Below are positions 57,740 through 64,000 of a DNA stretch of 64,000 nucleotides, in pieces (within the stretch, counting starts at the first letter, position 1; the number at the start of each line of letters is the position of its first letter). The DNA comes from Odobenus rosmarus divergens (Eukaryota; Chordata; Mammalia; Carnivora; Odobenidae). The stretch spans positions 2,442,623 through 2,506,622 of the forward strand of contig NW_004450323.1 in NCBI RefSeq assembly GCF_000321225.1, read 5' to 3'. The translations under genes and the position numbers were made by a program. The notes under the pieces were generated by a model. That model had not been told where the DNA came from. It searched no databases and was given only the letters and a program-made list of their open reading frames with translations.

Positions 57740-58065
57740 GTGCAATTCCATAAATATTTATTGAATATTTGCTATGCACTAGACACTTTGCTAGACTGAG
57801 ATTACAAAGATAAATGAATTAAGGAAATTGTAGATATATTAAGGAAATAATTCAAAATACATGTAATGGAATCTAAGTTCAAGGAGATTCTGAATTTTAT
57901 CCCTACCAAAAGCTATTTTTATAATATTCATACATGTCATATATATTTTTTAAGATTTATATCACATATTTTGAGTGTCTACTATCTTGCAAGGCATTGT
58001 TAAGGATACAAAAGTGAATAAGACCTAGGTCCTATCCACAAGGAAGACACCAACAGGCATACCTT
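57740..58065 (-). repeat. L2 3' ends, antisense, two restarts
   Basis: 'aatatttattgaatatttgc' (57750) and 'ttttgagtgtctactatctt' (57968) each begin a reversed L2 terminus, so two old insertions are likely. Confidence 0.7.
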
Positions 58066-58217
58066 CAGTATTAAACTTTGCATCTCCCGAATCACCTGCC
58101 CTTGCTTCTCTTTGGATATTAGAAGTTGGCACCTGAGTATTTCTCAGACCTGACTTGTGTATAGGTGAACTGCACAGTAATTTTCCTGCCAGGATTCTGA
58201 CCCTGGAATCAACCATA

Positions 58218-58745
58218 GAAATTCATTTATTCATGCATCCAGTGTTACTGAGTTCTTGATGTATGTCACCTGCTACAAGGAACCAAGGATATCAGACAAG
58301 GACAGAGAGCTGTTACCCTCAAGGAGCTTGTAGTCTAGGTGGAGAGACAGCACAGGTTGAGCATTTAAATTAGAAGGGGCAAGGATTAGTCAAGGCCAAG
58401 TGAAGAAGTTGCCATTGATGTATACTTTGAAAGAATGAGTAATCATGCGCTAGAAGAAAAAGGAAGGACATCCCTTCAGGTTGGTAGTTAAGAAGGTGTA
58501 GAAGGCCATTCTGACTTGAGTGAATTACGTCAGGGAAAGTAGAGATGAAACTAGAGGCAAAGGCAGAGGCTTGTCACGAAGGGCTCATCAGATGGGCTAA
58601 GCTGATGAGTTTAAACCTGATTCCAGAAGCTTGTGGGAGGTTCTCAAGTTTTAAGCAGGGAAGATGACCAGTTTGCAATTGAAGATGATCATCCTGCAGA
58701 AAATATATAGAGAAACAAGCCTGGAATCAGGCAGATACTTTAGGA
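58218..58745 (-). repeat. L2 LINE, antisense, about 530 bp
   Basis: 'caaggagcttgtagtctagg', 'gatgagtttaaacctgattc', 'tcaagttttaagcagggaag' and 'aacaagcctggaatcaggca' follow the reversed L2 order. Confidence 0.85.
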
Positions 58746-59090
58746 GCAAAGCAGAGAAGCAGCGAGGCCCACCCGAAGGGGTACAGTGGCGTGACAGTGG
58801 ACAGGATGGGCCAGACCCAAGAGGTGCTGGTTACACAGGATGTGCACGACTTGGTGACTGTGTGGGTGTGTCTGAATGTGGGCTGGGGGCGGAAATAAGA
58901 GGGAAGTCTCTTGGACTGCTTCTGGATTTCTGAATTGAGCCACCACGTGGCTGGTGGAGAACGCAGGACAGAGAGATTTTGAGGGAAAGAGTGTAGGTTC
59001 TGGATCTGTTGAATTTGAGAAAACATAACGCACTTTACACCTGTTGGCTAGTTTATAGCAGTAGTGTAGGGTTTGTTTCAGGTTGTTTTT
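58745..59090. other. Unique or L2-flanking intronic sequence
   Basis: The beginning may still be L2. No gene is recognised. Confidence 0.35.
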
Positions 59091-59094
59091 TTCT

Positions 59095-59310
59095 TTTTTT
59101 AGGCTGTAATTTATTGAGATTGTGCTATGCATTGAAGATTGTGTCAGTGCCATGAGACATGTTGTTTCATTTAATCCTCACAATGACCCTATGAGGTATT
59201 ACTGTCTTCTTTTATGAATAGGGCAACTGACAGGGAGGTTTGGTAATTTGCCTAAGCTCACAAAGCTGTTAAGCAGCAGCTTCAGAATTTGGGATGAGGT
59301 CTGCCAGTCC
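59095..59310 (-). repeat. MIR SINE, antisense
   Basis: 'catttaatcctcacaatgac', 'cctatgaggtattactgtct' and 'agctcacaaagctgttaagc' are clear reversed MIR landmarks. Confidence 0.88.
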
Positions 59311-59649
59311 CAAACACCAATTCTGTTAAACACATCCTGCATACAGTAAATGTGCTTTTTGGAAGGAAATTATCCAGCATTCAGCACAAATCTTGATGGA
59401 AATGAAGGGACCCTTGGTAGCTGGCAAGACATGTAGAACTTTCCAGTCCTTCAGACAGAGATCTCATGTTCAACACCAGTAATGACCAGAGTAGTAGTTG
59501 TAGTCCCTCCATGACTAGGACGACACTCTCCTGGATGAGTTGTGTGACATGGAAGTCACATACAAAGTTATGAGAGCTTGTGGGAAGCATCCGCATTTCC
59601 CCCAAGACACTGTTCTGTGTATCAGTTGTCAGAGCTGTGTCTTAGAGTG

Positions 59650-59830
59650 TGACAAAAATTATTTGAGGTAGAAGGGACTGTAAGTGAAGCTTATGCCTGG
59701 CTTCTGTGTTACAGTCGAAAAAACCAGAATAGAAAGTGAAGCAACTTGCCCAAGTGATAGATAGCTATTTAGTGGCAGATCTTGACTGGCACCCAGGTTC
59801 TCAGGTTCCCTGTCCAGAGTGCTTTTGTTG
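59650..59830 (-). repeat. MIR-like SINE, antisense
   Basis: 'gaagcaacttgcccaagtga' and 'ggtagaagggactgtaagtg' fit a reversed MIR-related element. Diverged. Confidence 0.55.
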
Positions 59831-59849
59831 TTCTGCACAATAGGTACAG

Positions 59850-60085
59850 CTTGGTAGTAAAATACAGACTGCTACATAGTATATCTGGGTTTGAATCCCT
59901 TTTCTATCACTTGTCATCTTTATGACCTTAGGCAAGTCACTTCCCATTTCCATACCTTTAATTACCCAATGGCAAACAAGGATACTAGTATCCACCATGT
60001 AGGATTGTTGGGAAAACTAAATCGGATCACGAATGTTAAGTGCTTAGTACCTGGGAGAAATTTAATACTTAATCAGTGTTAGCTA
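59850..60085 (+). repeat. MIR SINE, sense, near full length
   Basis: 'tctgggtttgaatccctttt', 'gaccttaggcaagtcacttc', 'aggattgttgggaaaactaa' and 'gttaagtgcttagtacctgg' follow MIR order. Confidence 0.9.
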
Positions 60086-60089
60086 TTTG

Positions 60090-60600
60090 TAGCAGATTTC
60101 TTCTCTCCAGAACCTGGTCTACACCTCAGTAGGTCGGCCTGGGAAAGAATCCTTCTTCTTACCTACCAAGTAACCCCACTGAGTCAAGTAGCATGAACTA
60201 AGATGTTTTTGGATACCACTGGTAGGGCTGACCCACTATGGCGCTCTGCATGGAATAGTCATAATAGACCAGTGGACCACATTCTTGTGCCCCACGTGTG
60301 GCCATCACCTTAGACTCTCCTCCTGTTACAGTTTCTTGAAAATGCCCTGGACTTTCTGTGCTCCGCTCCTGTGGTCTAGAGTAGGCCCCTGACCCCTTCA
60401 TTTTCCTTGGTGAATTCTTGCCTTCACAACCTGTTTCAACTTTGACCTCTTTCATGAGATCTTTCCAGATCCATACCCCTCCTCCTGTTCTTCAGTTAGG
60501 ATGAAAATCTTTCTCTCATATACTCTCATGACACTGTATACCTATCCATTATAGAACCGATTACTCATAATAACATGCAATTTTGTTACAGAACTTAATA
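60090..60600 (+). repeat. Unique sequence followed by L2, sense (L2 part 60440-60600)
   Basis: 'atgagatctttccagatcca' and 'atactctcatgacactgtat' match sense L2. 60090-60440 is not recognised. Confidence 0.6.
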
Positions 60601-60609
60601 ATACTGAAG

Positions 60610-60800
60610 ACAAGAGCTAACATTTATTGAAAGCTCATCATCTGCCTGATACTATGCCAAATACTTTATATACATTATTTCAATTATTTTTTATAACAGC
60701 CTCATGAGTAAGATACTGTTGTTAACCCCAGTTTATAAATGAGGAAATGGAAGCTGAGAGACTTGGAGTCTTGCCTAAGGCTGCATAGTTAGTGAGGGGA
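60610..60800 (-). repeat. MIR SINE, antisense
   Basis: 'gctaacatttattgaaagct', 'ttataacagcctcatgagta' and 'agtttataaatgaggaaatg' are reversed MIR landmarks. Confidence 0.9.
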
Positions 60801-60859
60801 GTGTATTAGAGCTACGAATGTCCCTGTCCCCCATTAGGTTTTGTTTCTTATGCTAGAAA

Positions 60860-60940
60860 TGGCTTTCCACATAGTTGGCTCTCTCCTAACATCTTAGTGC
60901 CTTGTTCTTGGGTTCAGTAAATAATTGCTGAACTGAGGGG
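60860..60940 (+). repeat. L2 3' end, sense
   Basis: 'cagtaaataattgctgaact' and the preceding 'catcttagtgccttgttctt' resemble the L2 terminus. Confidence 0.55.
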
Positions 60941-61040
60941 AAATCCAGTAACACCAGGCCGCTCTTAGAGGATGCCATACTCCCTGTGACCTCCTGGAGA
61001 AAAATACTGCAGAGACTAAGGAAGACTCTGGTATTTTTAA

Positions 61041-61256
61041 TTAATTAAATTATTTATTTATTTATTTATTTGGGTGCAAAATGGTGGTTTATTAAAGCAC
61101 AGGGACAGGACCCATGGGCAGAAGGAGCTGCCGCCCTGTTGTGAGGGGTGGCTGATTATATACTATGGGGTTGGGGGAAGTAAGGAAAAGGGAGGTTTCA
61201 AAAAAACTTTCATATGTTAAAGACAGGATACCAGAGGCCTTGCCATTGTCAAGTTA
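61041..61256 (-). mobile_element. Endogenous-retroviral LTR-derived fragment, antisense
   Basis: On the - strand a TATA-like motif (61153-61165) precedes an AATAAA signal at 61088-61093, then the fragment ends in a run of AAATA units (61041-61075). The region around the polyadenylation signal resembles carnivore gammaretroviral-type LTR R sequence. Flanks gaagactctggtattt (61021) and aaagactctgatatct (61257) match at 13 of 16 bases and could be a target duplication. It has no coding sequence. The right boundary may extend to about 61380. Confidence 0.45.
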
Positions 61257-61279
61257 AAGACTCTGATATCTTAAAAGTA

Positions 61280-61640
61280 AGGAGCAATCACAGCCCCGCA
61301 GAGGCTGTTTTTTCTGCAGAGCGATGGCCCTTGCCTGTGTCTTCCAGACAAGTCATCGGCTCACACTGAACGTTTTTTTTTCACATGGCTATTGCTACTC
61401 ATATTTTTTTAGTTATTGATTATGCCCTTTTCCCACTTTCCTATTGGCATGTTTATCTTTTCTCATATGAACATAAAAGATCTATTCGTATGGCAAAGAT
61501 ATTAACCTTTTTTAAAATCGTACGTAGCATTATTTAGGGAATAATTGCTTTTAAAGGATAAAGTTGTCATCATATTGGGAATTGTGGGCAACTCAGTCTG
61601 TTGGAAGCAGAAAAAGACTAAAATGGTTATTCTTTTTAAA
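61280..61640. other. Unassigned sequence next to the LTR fragment
   Basis: It could be additional LTR U3 or unique intron. No gene is recognised. Confidence 0.3.
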
Positions 61641-61644
61641 TGTA

Positions 61645-61795
61645 GGGCACTTCATTTAGAAAGCATTCCATATGTGTTCATTTGTTTGATTCTCACAATG
61701 GTGCTAGGCACCATATTATCATTATTTTACAAATAAGGAGAGTAAAGCTCAAAGCGAATAAGTATTATGCCCTAAGTCATAAATCCGAAAGTGTG
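61645..61795 (-). repeat. MIR SINE, antisense
   Basis: 'tttgattctcacaatggtgc', 'cattattttacaaataagga' and 'agctcaaagcgaataagta' follow reversed MIR. Confidence 0.8.
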
Positions 61796-61799
61796 GTGT

Positions 61800-62062
61800 T
61801 CTGGTATGATAGAAGCTAACAATCACATCCAGAAAGATCAACATCGAGGGGCAGTGTTGAAGTGTTAAGGGAAACAAAATAGAGAAATCAGTAAGCAGGA
61901 CTCTCAAGATAAATAATCAAGACAAGGTACTGTTTGACATAGACTCACCCTTTTTATAGAGATATTTGAACAAATATGTTACAACATCATTAGACACCTT
62001 TTTGGTGATGTTGAGACAAGGGGCAAATATAAAAATGCCCCCCTTATCTTTTGAAGAATTTT
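61800..62062. other. Unique intronic sequence
   Basis: I recognise no repeat, coding or RNA feature. Confidence 0.4.
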
Positions 62063-62359
62063 TTGCACATGGAATTTTTTAAATTTAAATTTTACTTAGT
62101 TAACATACGGTGCAATGTTGGTTTCTGGAGTAGAATTCAGTGATTCATCACTGAATATACAACACCCAGTGCTCATCACAAGTGCCCTCTTTAATACCCA
62201 TCTCACATCTAGCCCATACCCCCCCCGCACCTCCCTCCAGCAACGCTCAGTTTGTTCGCTATTGTTAAGAATCTCTTATGGCTTGTTCCCCTCTCTCCTT
62301 TTTTTCTTTTCCCCTTTCCCTTATGTTCATCTGTTTTCTGTCTTAAATTCCACATATGA

Positions 62360-62583
62360 TAAGACAAAATCAGAGAGGGAGACAAACCATAAGAGACTCT
62401 TAACTCTAGGAAACTGAGGGTTGCTGGAGGGGAGGTGGGGGGCAGGATGGGGTAACTGGGTGATGGGCATTAAGGAGGGCACTTGATGTAATGAGCACTG
62501 GGTATTATATACAACTGATGAATCACTAAACTCTACCTCTAAAACTAATAATACACTGTGTTAATTGAATTTAAAGTCTTAAA
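62360..62583 (+). mobile_element. Carnivore L1 3' UTR, sense, 5'-truncated, nested
   Basis: 'agagagggagacaaaccata', 'gggtaactgggtgatgggca' and 'tgatgaatcactaaactcta' are the carnivore L1 3' UTR. The host L1 words aaattccacatatga (62346) and aaattcatgtatgag (62586) form the approximate target duplication. The A tail is short and degraded. Confidence 0.9.
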
Positions 62584-63237
62584 AAATTCATGTATGAGTG
62601 AGATCATATGGCATTTGTCTTTCTCTGACTGATTTCACTTAGCATAATACACTCTAATCAGTCGATGGACATTCGGGCTCTCTCCATAGCTTGACTGTTG
62701 ATGATAATGCTGCTATAAACATTGGGGTGCATGTGCCCCTTCAAATCTGTATTTTTGTATCCTTTGGGTAAATACCTAGTAGTACAATTGATGGGTCGTA
62801 GGGTAGTTCTGTTTTTAACTTTTTGAGGAACCTCCAAACTGTTCTCCAGAGTGGCTGCACCAGTTTGCATTTCCACCAACCCTGCCGAGGGTTCCCCTTT
62901 CTCCACATTCTCCCCAACACCTGTTGTTAATTTTAGCCATTCTGACAGGTGTGAGGTGGTATCTCATTGGGGTTTTAATTTGCATTTCCCTGATCCTGAG
63001 TGATGTTGAGCAATTTTTCATGTGTCTTTAAGCCATTTGGATGTCTTTGGAAAAGTGTCTGTTCATTTCTTAACTGAATTATTTGTTTTTTTGGGTATTG
63101 AGTTTGATAAGTTCTTTATAGATTTTAGATACTAGCCCTTTATCAGATACGTCATTTGCAAATATTTTTTCCCATTCCGTAGGCTGCCTTTTGTTTCTGT
63201 TGATTGTTTCCTTTGCTGTGCAGAGGTTTTTATATTT

Positions 63238-63421
63238 TTTAAAAGATTTTATTTATTTGGTAAAAGGAGAACACACAAGCAGGAGGAGCTGTAGTCAGAG
63301 AGAGAGGGAGAAGCAGACTCCCCACTGAGCAGGGAGCCCAACTCAGGGCACGATCCCAGACCCTGGGATCGTGACTGAGCCGAAGGCAGATGCTTAACCA
63401 ACTGAACCAGGCAGGCGCCCC
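63238..63421 (-). mobile_element. Can-SINE, antisense, nested in L1
   Basis: Tail 'ttaaaagattttatttattt', body 'gactccccactgagcaggga', head ending 'aaccaggcaggcgcccc'. Host words agaggtttttat (63223) and agaagcttttaa (63422) are the diverged target duplication. Confidence 0.93.
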
Positions 63422-63589
63422 AGAAGCTTTTAACTTGATAAAGTCCCAGTAGTTCATTTTTGCTTTTGTTTCCCTTGCCTCCAGCAGCATGTCTAGTAAG
63501 AAGTTGCTGAGGCTGAGGTCAAAGAGGTTTCTGCCTGTGTTCTCCTCTAGGATTTTGATGGTTATTTTTGGTTGGCCAAGTTCTTAGGT

Positions 63590-64000
63590 CTCTGAAACAA
63601 TCCTGTTATCTCCTCTGCCATACCTTAACTAACTTAGTGTAGATTCACCCTCTAATACTCTGATACCTTTATTTCTATGTGTCTGTACATACACACACAC
63701 ATCTCTACACACCATACATACACACATATATACATTTTTACATATTTTCACACATGTATGTGATGCTTTGTATTCATGTTCCAACTCTAATGCATGCATG
63801 TACCATTGTTCAGTCTTCCTCCTCCCATGAAGTACTTCACGACCCAGTAGATAACTGTACCATTCTGAATTCACCGTATATAGCATATACGGTGCTATAT
63901 AATTCAATATAGCATACACTATATTGCATACTTGTACACTATATTTAAACCTCTTTCAAGAATGTTTCCATCTAAAAATCCCATTTTACTTCTCTGTTTT
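63590..64000. other. Simple-repeat and AT-rich intronic sequence
   Basis: 63688-63740 is a mixed (CA)/(TA) tract. 63872-63914 holds two overlapping perfect inverted repeats, listed separately. No gene is recognised. Confidence 0.5.
63872..63914. repeat. Two overlapping perfect inverted repeats
   Basis: CACCGTATAT (63872-63881) pairs with ATATACGGTG (63885-63894) around a 3-base loop. TGCTATAT (63893-63900) pairs with ATATAGCA (63907-63914) around a 6-base loop. They share two bases, so both hairpins cannot form fully at once. Confidence 0.95.

Larger units (their letters stand above)
62066..63590 (-). repeat. L1 LINE, antisense (3' UTR and ORF2), host of a younger L1 and a Can-SINE
   Basis: Reversed L1 landmarks in order: 'ttagttaacatacggtgcaa', 'cagtgctcatcacaagtgcc', 'gatttcacttagcataatac', 'gctgctataaacattggggt', 'tggctgcaccagtttgcatt', 'aggctgccttttgtttctgt', 'cttgataaagtcccagtagt', 'ggattttgatggttattttt'. 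It is less diverged than the L1 at 52.8 kb. A truncated L1 (62360-62583) and a Can-SINE (63238-63421) interrupt it. Confidence 0.93.

Noticed and set aside
63679..63912. Frame rich in His, Thr and Tyr
   Set aside because: Translation of a CA/TA simple repeat.

Overview
This is mammalian nuclear DNA, not microbial. It is almost entirely intronic, and the evidence points to a carnivore. At least thirteen insertions are tRNA-derived Can-SINEs, whose head reads GGCGCCTGGGTGGCTCAG in one orientation and whose tail is a pyrimidine/AATAAA-rich stretch. The SINE subfamily and the L1 3' ends look like the general caniform type rather than the dog-specific SINEC_Cf type. I therefore infer an arctoid carnivore (bear, seal or mustelid), without being able to name the species.

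I can support only one coding segment, a 104-bp exon at 49410-49513 on the + strand. It encodes the end of the domain I pore region and the IS6 helix of a Cav2 calcium channel alpha-1 subunit. Diagnostic residues ([11 protein letters not shown], then [10 protein letters not shown]) identify it as CACNA1E (Cav2.3, R-type). The other 99.8% of the window is the flanking intron on each side, at least 49.4 kb upstream and at least 14.5 kb downstream. I found no second exon, no intronic gene and no RNA gene.

Region by region: 1-16.9 kb is unique intron with ancient L2 and MIR copies, several young Can-SINEs and simple repeats. 17.1-20.2 kb is an old antisense L1 that has been hit by at least three Can-SINEs and a younger truncated L1. 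21-31 kb is rich in antisense L2, with a MaLR LTR, Can-SINEs and an old L1. 31-49 kb is mostly unique sequence, with stretches that look like candidate conserved noncoding DNA, a hAT element and old LTR sequence. 49.4-49.5 kb is the exon. 49.5-64 kb holds a sense-strand Can-SINE, a second MaLR LTR, an L1-rich block (52.4-55.2 kb), an LTR fragment near 61.1 kb and a nested L1/L1/SINE stack at 62.1-63.6 kb.

Repeat names come from recognising consensus patterns by eye. Boundaries of the young elements are supported by target-site duplications. Boundaries of L2, MIR and old L1 copies are approximate (tens of bases). I did not find an undescribed biological system here. The most useful observations are the isolated IS6 exon, the insertion order of the nested repeats, several perfect palindromes and tandem duplications, and a few unique blocks worth testing for conservation.
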